From Chlorobiota bacterium (lineage in GTDB: Bacteria > Bacteroidota > Bacteroidia > Bacteroidales > F082): a stretch of DNA of 7,331 bases. The notes beneath the pieces are model-generated. The model worked only from the letters and a program-made list of their open reading frames with translations, was not told the DNA's origin and did not search any database. The stretch's first letter is position 1. The number at the start of each line of letters is the position of its first letter. The DNA lies in the NCBI GenBank assembly GCA_030619415.1, contig JAUXBM010000085.1, positions 1-7,331 of the forward strand, read 5' to 3'. Positions 1-6,559 of this stretch are shown piece after piece. Position numbers and translations under genes: made by a program.

Positions 1-339
1 GGAATCGACCGGTTTATCAAAGGATACCTCGATTTACTGTCGATTGTTTTCGTTTCGAAGTTCGGTCAGCGGCCCATGCATTTTTTCGGGACCTTTGGCT
101 CATTGATTTTTTTCATCGGTTTTGTAATTGCCAGCTACCTTGCGTACACTAAATTTTTCATGGCCGAGTCGTACACAATGATGACCGACAGGCCTTTGTT
201 CTATTTTGGCCTGCTGGCGATGATGGTAGGTTCACAATTATTTCTGACGGGATTCCTTGCCGATATGATCTCAAGAGGAATAAATTCCAATAAAGAATAC
301 CAGATAAAATCAAAAATCAATATTAATAAAACAGATTAA
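1..339 (+). CDS. C-terminal part of a GT2 (DPM1/GtrB-like) membrane glycosyltransferase, 5' truncated by the window
   Basis: The frame is open from base 1 and ends at TAA 337-339, giving 112 residues of the tail of a longer protein. The ATG at 76 is an internal Met, not the start. Two hydrophobic segments are visible (about residues 27-49 and 65-90 of the visible part), separated by a short polar stretch containing TDRPLFYFGLLAMM. The protein ends in a basic, Asn/Lys-rich tail. A conserved lead-in (GQRPMHFFGTFG) plus two C-terminal helices is the usual end of Bacteroidota family 2 transferases related to dolichyl/undecaprenyl-phosphate sugar transferases. In that family the catalytic GT-A domain is cytoplasmic and the helices anchor it in the inner membrane. 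The catalytic domain lies upstream of the window, so donor and acceptor cannot be judged. The stop overlaps the next start (TAATG), which points to one operon with translational coupling. Confidence 0.85.
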   Translation, partial: GIDRFIKGYLDLLSIVFVSKFGQRPMHFFGTFGSLIFFIGFVIASYLAYTKFFMAESYTMMTDRPLFYFGLLAMMVGSQLFLTGFLADMISRGINSNKEYQIKSKININKTD

Positions 340-1379
340 TGAAAATACATTTAGTTTCAGGCGGCTGCGGATTTGTTGGGCGCAACATGGTGAAGAGATT
401 GCTTAAAACGACCAATGATAAAATTTTTGTTGTTGACGACCTGTCTATTGGCCGGCATCCTTCGGAATGGCTCGACGGCTTTACCAGCCGGACTTTTAAA
501 GATATTGAGATAATTGGAGAAGACGAACGTTTTTATTTCTGGAAAGGCGATTTCCGTGATTTCTTGTTTGAGTTTCGTACAAACCCCAATTTTATCCAGG
601 ATAAATACGATTTAGATTTTGAGCGGTTCAGTGATGTTTTTCATTTTGCTGCCATCGTTGGTGGCCGGTTAAAAATTGACGGTGATCCGTTAATGGTCGG
701 ACTGGACCTGAGTATTGATGCTGAGTTTTTCTATTGGCTTACACGCCACAAACCGGAAAGGGTATTATACCCGAGTTCCAGCGCAGCTTATCCAACAAGT
801 CTGCAAACCGAAGCAGGTGCCATCCAGTTGAGCGAAGGGGATATCGATTTCAAGAAAAACCTGGGTACGCCCGACATGACTTACGGCTGGACCAAGCTTA
901 CCGGTGAATTCCTGGCCCAGATAGCTGCCAGTCATTACGGAATTCACATTGTTTGTATCAGGCCTTTCTCAGGTTACGGTGAAGACCAGGAATTATCATA
1001 CCCGGTGCCGGCCATAGCTGCACGTGCTGCAAATATGGAAAATCCATTTGAAGTTTGGGGAAGCGGAAAACAAGGGCGCGATTTTGTGCACATTGACGAT
1101 ATTATCGACCTCATCCTAATTTTAATGGACAATGTTGGTGATGGTTCTGCGTACAATATCGGGAGCGGTAAATTGGTTTCATTCCTTGAATTGATTGAAG
1201 TATTTACCTCATTCGCCGGCTACAAGCCTACGATTAAGCCTTTGCTTGACAAACCGGTTGGTGTCCACTCGAGGTATTGTAATATGTCGCTTGTAGAAGA
1301 AAAATTTGGTTGGAAAGCAAAAATCTCACTCGAAGAGGGAATGAGAAGAGTGTTTGATGCGGCAAAGGATAAAATTTAA
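339..1379 (+). CDS. NAD(P)-dependent nucleotide-sugar epimerase/dehydratase (extended SDR)
   Basis: This 346-residue cytoplasmic protein has a normal length for the extended short-chain dehydrogenase family, which epimerises or dehydrates NDP-sugars. The N-terminal Rossmann motif GGCGFVG is at residues 8-14. An acidic pair, D33-D34, ends strand 2 where the adenine ribose of NAD is bound. The active site shows the Ser stretch PSSSAAYP (145-152) and the YxxxK pair Y182/K186 in TYGWTK. The C-terminal substrate region has the classical GSGKQGRDFVHIDD (241-254) and YNIGSG (272-277). HFAAIVGG (102-109) resembles the corresponding loop of GDP-mannose epimerase/GDP-fucose synthase relatives, but the substrate cannot be fixed from sequence alone. 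It starts at the ATG that overlaps the preceding stop. Its glycosyltransferase neighbours suggest it supplies an activated sugar for a surface glycan. Confidence 0.9.
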   Translation: MKIHLVSGGCGFVGRNMVKRLLKTTNDKIFVVDDLSIGRHPSEWLDGFTSRTFKDIEIIGEDERFYFWKGDFRDFLFEFRTNPNFIQDKYDLDFERFSDVFHFAAIVGGRLKIDGDPLMVGLDLSIDAEFFYWLTRHKPERVLYPSSSAAYPTSLQTEAGAIQLSEGDIDFKKNLGTPDMTYGWTKLTGEFLAQIAASHYGIHIVCIRPFSGYGEDQELSYPVPAIAARAANMENPFEVWGSGKQGRDFVHIDDIIDLILILMDNVGDGSAYNIGSGKLVSFLELIEVFTSFAGYKPTIKPLLDKPVGVHSRYCNMSLVEEKFGWKAKISLEEGMRRVFDAAKDKI

Positions 1380-1380
1380 G

Positions 1381-1432
1381 CATTAAGGCATTTAATCATT
1401 CAAGCATTTTCGCATTTAATCATTCAATCATT
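1381..1432 (+). repeat. Phased CATT array, 8-bp period, seven units
   Basis: CATT occurs at exactly 8-base intervals, at 1381, 1389, 1397, 1405, 1413, 1421 and 1429, with varying 4-base spacers. Within it, the 16-mer gcatttaatcattcaa is repeated exactly at 1388-1403 and 1412-1427, a 24-base (three-unit) step. The array fills the whole gap between the epimerase stop and the probable TTG start of the next gene, and the last CATT overlaps that TTG. It looks like a degenerate octanucleotide tandem repeat. Any role, such as spacer, slippage site or initiation region, is inference. Confidence 0.8.
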
Positions 1433-2711
1433 GGATAAAAAAGATAAAAAAACAATCGTCTGCTTTGGCCCGGGGCCTCAATTCAAGGGTGGTATCGCCA
1501 ACTACAATACTTCTCTTGCCAAGGCTTTTGACAAAATTGAAAATACCGAAGTCCACATTGTTTCCTGGACACAGCAATACCCCGCAATTATTCCGCGCGA
1601 TTTTATAGATCGCAAAAGCAAAACCGATCAGCTCGCAGGTACCAACATCAAGGTGCATTATATCACCAACTACAACAATCCGCTTAGCTGGAGAAAAACG
1701 ATAAAGTTGATCGCCGGTTTAAATCCTGACAAGGTGATTTTCCAATGGGCAATTGCCATCCAGGGCTTGCCAATGGGCTATATCGCAAAAGGCTTGAAGA
1801 AATACAAGGACATTGAAGTGTTTTTCGATTTGCATTTCGTCATTCAGAAGGAAGGGAGTTCGCTTGATAACCGTTTCACACGAATGGGAATCAAACACGC
1901 AGATTCTTACATCGTACACGCTTTTAAAACGGCGGATGAGCTTCACCGGTTATTTCCAAAAAAGAAGTTTGAAGTCATTGAAAGAGGAAAAGAAATTTCC
2001 GGTTCGGGGATGAAGGTGCATAAACTTTACCATCCCGTTTATGATATGTTTGCTCCTGATGCCGGGTTCGATGTTGAAAAGCAAAAGAAAGACTGGAAAC
2101 TCAACAAATATGTTTTTTTATATTTCGGCTTTATTCGCAAATACAAAGGATTGCATAATGTCATCCTGTCTTTTGCAAAACTGGCCGAACAAAGGGAGGA
2201 TGTTTCATTAATGGTAGTAGGGGAATCGTTCTGGAATACACTCGATCAGCAAAAGTTTACCACACGCCTGAAAAATGCCACTTTTGGTTTGGCAAAAAAA
2301 CTCTTCCTTAAAAAGCAGGATGATGAGCAGGATTATAATCCGATCGCTATGATTGAGGAACTTAACTTGCAGGATAAAGTTTTTTTAAACAACGAATTTG
2401 TTCCGAACGAAGATGTGTATAAGTATTTCCAGGTTAGCGACAACATCATGCTTTTCTACCTGACAGCCACACCTTCCGGTATTGAATCGATCGCCTATAA
2501 TTTTCAAATGCCGATGCTCGCTACTAAAGTGGGACATTTTACCGAAACAGTTGAGGATGGATTCAACGGTTACCTTGCCGAACCCGGGAATATTGATTCG
2601 ATGGTTGCTGTTATGAATAAAGCGATTGACCGGCCCATCAACAGGAAAAATGTTGCGGCCACATCAAAAGACATGAGTTGGGCAAACTATGCCAACGAAA
2701 TTCTTCGTTAA
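1431..2711 (+). CDS. GT4-family (GT-B fold) glycosyltransferase
   Basis: This 426-residue cytoplasmic or peripheral-membrane protein probably transfers a sugar from an activated donor to a lipid-linked glycan. The N-terminal domain opens with a basic run, then strand 1 and the Gly-rich loop FGPGPQFKGGIANYN (12-26), as in GT4 enzymes. The C-terminal nucleotide-binding domain begins at YFGFIRKYKG (231-240) and contains MVVGES (261-266). The donor-site region is ATPSGIESIAYNFQMP (346-361) followed by GFNGYL (377-382). In classical GT4 enzymes this region carries an EX7E motif. Here the second Glu position is E352, but the residue eight before it is L344, as is common in the SGxxxIAY subgroup of Bacteroidota as I recall it. 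No ATG lies near the N-terminus, and TTG at 1431 places the first strand correctly. The start is therefore inferred, and no Shine-Dalgarno sequence is visible. It lies 51 bases after the epimerase, probably in the same transcript. Confidence 0.87.
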   Translation: MDKKDKKTIVCFGPGPQFKGGIANYNTSLAKAFDKIENTEVHIVSWTQQYPAIIPRDFIDRKSKTDQLAGTNIKVHYITNYNNPLSWRKTIKLIAGLNPDKVIFQWAIAIQGLPMGYIAKGLKKYKDIEVFFDLHFVIQKEGSSLDNRFTRMGIKHADSYIVHAFKTADELHRLFPKKKFEVIERGKEISGSGMKVHKLYHPVYDMFAPDAGFDVEKQKKDWKLNKYVFLYFGFIRKYKGLHNVILSFAKLAEQREDVSLMVVGESFWNTLDQQKFTTRLKNATFGLAKKLFLKKQDDEQDYNPIAMIEELNLQDKVFLNNEFVPNEDVYKYFQVSDNIMLFYLTATPSGIESIAYNFQMPMLATKVGHFTETVEDGFNGYLAEPGNIDSMVAVMNKAIDRPINRKNVAATSKDMSWANYANEILR

Positions 2712-2741
2712 GAAGTAATTCATTTCTATCAGCTTTACTTT

Positions 2742-2772
2742 TCTGTCCTCAAAGCATTTCTTATTAGCTTTG
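2742..2772 (+). promoter_or_regulatory. Putative Bacteroidota-type promoter for the ClC gene
   Basis: TCTG (2742-2745) stands 19 bases before TAGCTTTG (2765-2772), which fits the Bacteroidota -7 consensus TAnnTTTG fully and the -33 element (TTTG) in three of four bases. Transcription would start around 2778-2782, leaving a leader of 10-15 bases before the ATG at 2794. This argues against the TTG at 2770 as the translation start, because it lies inside the -7 element. The assignment is by consensus only. Confidence 0.55.
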
Positions 2773-2793
2773 CGATTGGCCAACCAGGATTAC

Positions 2794-4572
2794 ATGAGCA
2801 GGAATAAGCGATTTATAAAATTTCTGATATGGCGGTCGAGGAATATTAGCGACCAAAATTTCGTTATGGTACTCAGTGTACTTATTGGCTTAGCAGCCGG
2901 ATTGGCTGCCGGTTTGTTGAAGTTCACGGTATTTTCCATCGAGGAATGGCTGTTCAGACTGTCTGAAACTTACGACCTGCTGTATATCTTCCTTGTTACG
3001 CCAATTTTTGGTATTTTTTTAACGGTACTGTTTCTAAAGTATATCATCAGGGACAATGTCGCGCATGATGTTCCCCGCATACTTTATGTAATATCAAAAC
3101 TGGATGCAAGCATGCGCAACCACAAACTCTTCTCTTCGCTGGTAGGCGGTTCACTAACAGCCGGTTTTGGTGGTTCAATAGGATTGGAGTCACCCATTAT
3201 CTCAACAGGGGCTTCAATGGGTTCGTTTACCGGCAAGTTCCTGCGTTTGGGCTACAAGCACAAAACATTGCTTATTGGTTGTGGGGCTGCAGGTGCGATG
3301 GCATCTATATTTACAACGCCCATTGCAGCCGTAATATTTAGTTTTGAAGTACTGCTACTCGACTTGTCTGCAGCCTCATTAATCCCCCTCTTATTGGCAT
3401 CTGTAACAGGTGCCGTGACTACAAAAATGCTCGCTTCAGAACAAATCCTGGTGAACTTTAAAGTTACTGAAGAATTTGTTTTAAACGATATTCCGTTCTT
3501 TATTATCCTCGGAGTTGTTGCAGGATTCGTGTCTGTTTACTTTCATTATATGCATTTTACAATCATCAGGTGGTTTTCAAAAATTAAGGATGCTTGGATA
3601 CGCTTGCTTGTTGGAGGTTCATTGTTGGGTGTGATGATTTATCTTTTCCCACCTTTGTTTTCAGAGGGTTATGAACACATCAGGGACATTGTAAGCGGTA
3701 ATTCTGATAAACTGTTAAATAATAGTTTTTTTGAAGGGTCTGATTTAATCTGGACACTCATTATCTTTACTGTATTCCTGATTTTATTTAAAGTAATAGC
3801 CACAACGTTTACTACCGAGGCAGGAGGGGTTGGGGGTATTTTTGCACCGGCCGCTGTAATGGGTGGTTTTACCGGGTTTGCTTTATCGAGTGGGTTAAAC
3901 AATTTATTTTCCGGCACCGGGTTGCACGAAAGTAATTTTACACTGGTAGGAATGGCTTCTGTTCTGGGGGGCGTGTTGCTGGCTCCGCTGACAGCGATAT
4001 TTCTAGTTGCTGAAATGTCAAATGGTTATGAGTTAATTGTGCCTTTGATGCTTTCTACGTCTATTGCCTATTTAATTGCCAAAACTTTTAATAAACATTC
4101 TATTTTTACACAATCTTTAAAACTGCAGGGCGAACAATACCAATACCGCGACCAGGCAGTTATTAAGCAATTGAATATTAAGAGTTTAATCGAGAAAGAT
4201 GTTTTGTCAATTTCAATTAACAGTACACTCGGCGATCTGGTTAAAATGATAAAAAAATCCAAACGCAATATATTTGTGGTTATCGATAGCCGCAAAACCT
4301 TTATTGGATTGATATCGTTGGATGGGGTGAGGAATGATATGTTCGACCGGCTAAAATATAAAACACCGATTTCCAATTATCTTTATAGTCCGCTGGATGA
4401 TGAAAAGGTATCGGTCAGCCATGGAGTTCAGGAAGTCGTTAATAAATTTAACCGCACCGGTAATTATAATATGATCGTCCTGGATGGGAAAAAATATGTA
4501 GGATTGGTGTCGAGGGTGAATCTTTTGAAAGCCTATCGTGAAAGTGTCATTGAAGGTATTGGAGAATATTGA
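2794..4572 (+). CDS. ClC-family chloride channel/transporter with C-terminal CBS pair
   Basis: The protein has 592 residues from ATG 2794; an in-frame TTG at 2770 would add eight but overlaps the promoter. It is an inner-membrane, presumably dimeric ClC protein with about ten or more hydrophobic segments through residue 430, followed by a cytosolic tail. The ClC motifs are recognisable: AHDVP (90-94) replaces GSGIP, and GSIGLESP (127-134) matches GxxGREGP with the gating glutamate kept as E132. GGVGGIFAP (344-352) matches the third signature. After FTTPIAAVIF comes SFEVLL, where the residue aligning with the internal proton glutamate (E203 of E. coli ClC) is V186. The pore tyrosine (Y445 of E. 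coli ClC) aligns with F438. The tail holds two CBS repeats, roughly 462-517 and 527-582, which in this family often bind adenine nucleotides and regulate transport. Substrate and coupling (channel versus H+ exchange) are inferred. It is not obviously linked to the glycan genes beside it. Confidence 0.92.
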   Translation: MSRNKRFIKFLIWRSRNISDQNFVMVLSVLIGLAAGLAAGLLKFTVFSIEEWLFRLSETYDLLYIFLVTPIFGIFLTVLFLKYIIRDNVAHDVPRILYVISKLDASMRNHKLFSSLVGGSLTAGFGGSIGLESPIISTGASMGSFTGKFLRLGYKHKTLLIGCGAAGAMASIFTTPIAAVIFSFEVLLLDLSAASLIPLLLASVTGAVTTKMLASEQILVNFKVTEEFVLNDIPFFIILGVVAGFVSVYFHYMHFTIIRWFSKIKDAWIRLLVGGSLLGVMIYLFPPLFSEGYEHIRDIVSGNSDKLLNNSFFEGSDLIWTLIIFTVFLILFKVIATTFTTEAGGVGGIFAPAAVMGGFTGFALSSGLNNLFSGTGLHESNFTLVGMASVLGGVLLAPLTAIFLVAEMSNGYELIVPLMLSTSIAYLIAKTFNKHSIFTQSLKLQGEQYQYRDQAVIKQLNIKSLIEKDVLSISINSTLGDLVKMIKKSKRNIFVVIDSRKTFIGLISLDGVRNDMFDRLKYKTPISNYLYSPLDDEKVSVSHGVQEVVNKFNRTGNYNMIVLDGKKYVGLVSRVNLLKAYRESVIEGIGEY

Positions 4573-4600
4573 TAATCTAATATCATACGCACAGCTAATA

Positions 4601-4631
4601 TTGCTGATGAATTTTAGTTAAATTGAATTTG
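4601..4631 (+). promoter_or_regulatory. Possible promoter upstream of gmhA
   Basis: TTG (4601-4603) lies 20 bases before TGAATTTG (4624-4631), which matches the Bacteroidota -7 consensus TAnnTTTG in five of its six fixed positions. A start near 4638 would leave about 20 bases of leader before the gmhA ATG at 4658. The 85-base gap after the ClC gene makes an internal promoter plausible, but the match is weak in this AT-rich sequence. Confidence 0.35.
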
Positions 4632-4657
4632 AGAAAGTAGTGAGCAAATAACTGAAA

Positions 4658-5230
4658 ATGAATATAAAACACACGATTAAAGAATCGATAGAGACAAAGC
4701 AGAAAATGCTGGAAAATGATGAAACCTTGCGGTTGATCGGGCAGGCGGCGAACCAGTGTGTTGATGCTTTGAGGAATGGTGGTAAAATATTGCTTTGTGG
4801 AAATGGGGGAAGTGCAGCAGATGCTCAGCACATTGCTGCCGAATTATCAGGACGGTTTAATATTGACAGGGAACCATTATTTGCCGAAGCATTACACGTA
4901 AATTCCTCTTTCGTTACCGCCGTAGCCAATGACTATAATTACGATGAAGTTTACCGAAGAATGGTGAAAGCGGCCGGTAGAAAAGGAGATGTGCTCATTG
5001 GGATCAGTACTTCAGGCAATTCTGTTAATATTATCAATGCAATAGCCCAGGCCAATGAACTAGACATGAAAACCATAGGTTTGACCGGTGAAAGTGGCGG
5101 CAAGCTATCGGAGGAGTGCAGTTTGTGCATCAAGGTTCCATCGGAGGATACTGCACGCATACAGGAATCACATATTTTAATCGGACATATTATTTGTGAA
5201 ATTGTGGAAAGTACTTTATTCCCAGCTTAG
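4658..5230 (+). CDS. gmhA: Sedoheptulose-7-phosphate isomerase (SIS domain)
   Basis: This cytoplasmic enzyme converts D-sedoheptulose 7-phosphate to D-glycero-D-manno-heptose 7-phosphate, the first step towards activated heptose for LPS or other surface glycans. At 190 residues it has the usual GmhA length. The SIS phosphosugar-binding loop is LLCGNGGSAADAQHIAAE (45-62), with H58 and E62 spaced like the metal ligand His and catalytic Glu of E. coli GmhA (H61, E65). STSGNS (117-122) is the second phosphate-binding loop. ARIQESHILIGH (166-177) carries Q169 and H177, with the same 8-residue spacing as Q172 and H180 in E. coli GmhA, so the active site appears intact. The DnaA-binding paralogue DiaA is the main alternative, but the kept catalytic set favours GmhA. 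The next gene starts 23 bases downstream, so it is likely cotranscribed with the PagL-like genes. The later heptose enzymes (HldE, GmhB) are not in the window. Confidence 0.93.
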   Translation: MNIKHTIKESIETKQKMLENDETLRLIGQAANQCVDALRNGGKILLCGNGGSAADAQHIAAELSGRFNIDREPLFAEALHVNSSFVTAVANDYNYDEVYRRMVKAAGRKGDVLIGISTSGNSVNIINAIAQANELDMKTIGLTGESGGKLSEECSLCIKVPSEDTARIQESHILIGHIICEIVESTLFPA

Positions 5231-5253
5231 AAAATGACATTTTATAAACAGCA

Positions 5254-6492
5254 ATGAGTCGGGTAATTATAATCGCTTTCATACTCACGTTTTCGGTGAA
5301 GTTTATCTATGCATCAGATAGTACAAGCCGTGACAAATCTGTCTATTTCATTCAGCCTGAATTTCTTATTGGGAAAACGCTACCGGCCCACAGCGATTTT
5401 CCGGATACAAGAGTACAAACTGCTTTTGCTGTAAGTTTTGGAAGGTATGTTACCAATCCAAATAAAGACTGGGCTGTTTTTTTTAATTACCCATCTGTAG
5501 GAATCACTTTTTCAAAAACGAGTTTTGGCCAAGATCAGATATTGGGAAATGCTTACTCCTTATTGCCGTTTTTGTCGATCAATTTATCTAAAAAACCATT
5601 CAATTCCATCCACCTGAAATTGGGTTTGGGTGCCTCCTATTTTACTTCCTATTATCATACAAAAGAAAATCCTGATAACAAGGCCATTGGATCAAAATTT
5701 ACCTGGACTTTCCAGACTTCTATACATTATAACATTTTGGTAACAAGGCAATTGGCGTTGACAGCCGGTGCAGGATTTATTCACCATTCAAATGGCCATA
5801 CAAAGTTGCCAAATCTTGGATTGAATTCATTCCTGTTTTCATTTTCTGCCAAAATATATCTGTCTCCCCTGGATGACAATCAGAAAAAGGAGTATCCAAA
5901 ACCATCGATTGACAAAACAAAACAATACTTCATTTCATTCCGTACTGGATTGGGAATCCATGAATTTGGTGATGAACGCCAGGTTATGCCCAGCTTGAAA
6001 AAAGCAGTATACAGTTTTGCGGCCAGTGGTGGGATTGTGATAAAGCGGTTAATTAAAGTCAGAATAGGTGTCGCTTACCGGTTTTATCAACATTACTATA
6101 ATTATATAACACAATATAAATCGAACCGATTTGAAAGCCACCCGATGATCAATGCATCCAATATTTTCTTGTATGTTGGTTGTGAGCTTTTACTCGGGCA
6201 TATAGGTATCGATTCGGAATTGGGGATCAATATTTATAAGCCGTTTTACCGCGAACACAGCAATTTAATTGAAGATGACGGCGAATTTAGTTATATGCTC
6301 AAACGGACTATTGCAACGCGCCTGGGTATGAAATTATATGCAATTAATACCAGCAAGAATCCAAGAAATAATTTCTTTTTGGGTGCATATATTAATGCAA
6401 ATATGGGGCAGGCCGATTTTTCTGAGCTAACCATCGGATTGGTGCATCGGATCAAAAGGAGACATGATGAAACTTATCCACCTGCCTTTTAA
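5254..6492 (+). CDS. PagL-like lipid A deacylase/acyloxyacyl hydrolase, long form, outer-membrane beta-barrel
   Basis: The protein has 412 residues and an N-terminal signal peptide (hydrophobic 4-19, probable cleavage after A20). The body is full of alternating aromatic/aliphatic beta-strands and ends in Phe, as expected of outer-membrane proteins. The N-terminal half (about 30-205) carries IHHSNGHTKLPNLGLN (176-191), the PagL His-x-Ser signature; PagL removes the 3-O acyl chain of lipid A. H177 and S179 correspond to H126 and S128 of Pseudomonas PagL. The position of its E140, 12 residues after the Ser, is N191 here. The C-terminal half (about 224-400) again begins YFI and ends with a stretch YINANMGQADFSELTIG (379-395) that resembles the signature region but lacks His and Ser, suggesting a duplicated, inactive barrel. 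The length is about twice that of the classical enzyme. ATG 5254 is the natural start. Its position after gmhA fits a role in LPS remodelling. Family membership is likely; activity is inferred. Confidence 0.75.
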   Translation: MSRVIIIAFILTFSVKFIYASDSTSRDKSVYFIQPEFLIGKTLPAHSDFPDTRVQTAFAVSFGRYVTNPNKDWAVFFNYPSVGITFSKTSFGQDQILGNAYSLLPFLSINLSKKPFNSIHLKLGLGASYFTSYYHTKENPDNKAIGSKFTWTFQTSIHYNILVTRQLALTAGAGFIHHSNGHTKLPNLGLNSFLFSFSAKIYLSPLDDNQKKEYPKPSIDKTKQYFISFRTGLGIHEFGDERQVMPSLKKAVYSFAASGGIVIKRLIKVRIGVAYRFYQHYYNYITQYKSNRFESHPMINASNIFLYVGCELLLGHIGIDSELGINIYKPFYREHSNLIEDDGEFSYMLKRTIATRLGMKLYAINTSKNPRNNFFLGAYINANMGQADFSELTIGLVHRIKRRHDETYPPAF

Positions 6493-6559
6493 CTTTTCCC
6501 GGTTTTATAATTCGTTGACAATCTCCAAATCTATTTTAAATTATACTATCTTTCCATGA

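Noticed and set aside
76..78. ATG as the start of an 87-residue membrane protein
   Set aside because: The frame is open upstream to base 1 and the upstream residues fit the conserved lead-in of GT2 C-terminal helices, so this is an internal Met of a truncated gene.
2770..2793. Eight-codon N-terminal extension of the ClC protein from TTG 2770
   Set aside because: The TTG lies inside a good -7 promoter element (TAGCTTTG), and an ATG at 2794 gives a natural start.
4592..4606. CAGC/GCTG hairpin after the ClC gene as a terminator
   Set aside because: Only four base pairs around a seven-base AT-rich loop, with no proper T-run after it.
765..5160. Several antisense open frames of 60-100 codons within the genes
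   Set aside because: They lie wholly inside well-supported + strand genes, have no recognisable domains, and look like shadow frames.
6515..6547. TTGACA (6515-6520) and TATACT (6542-6547) as a sigma70-like promoter
   Set aside because: The spacer is 21 bases, too long for that type, and the Bacteroidota primary sigma factor uses a different consensus.
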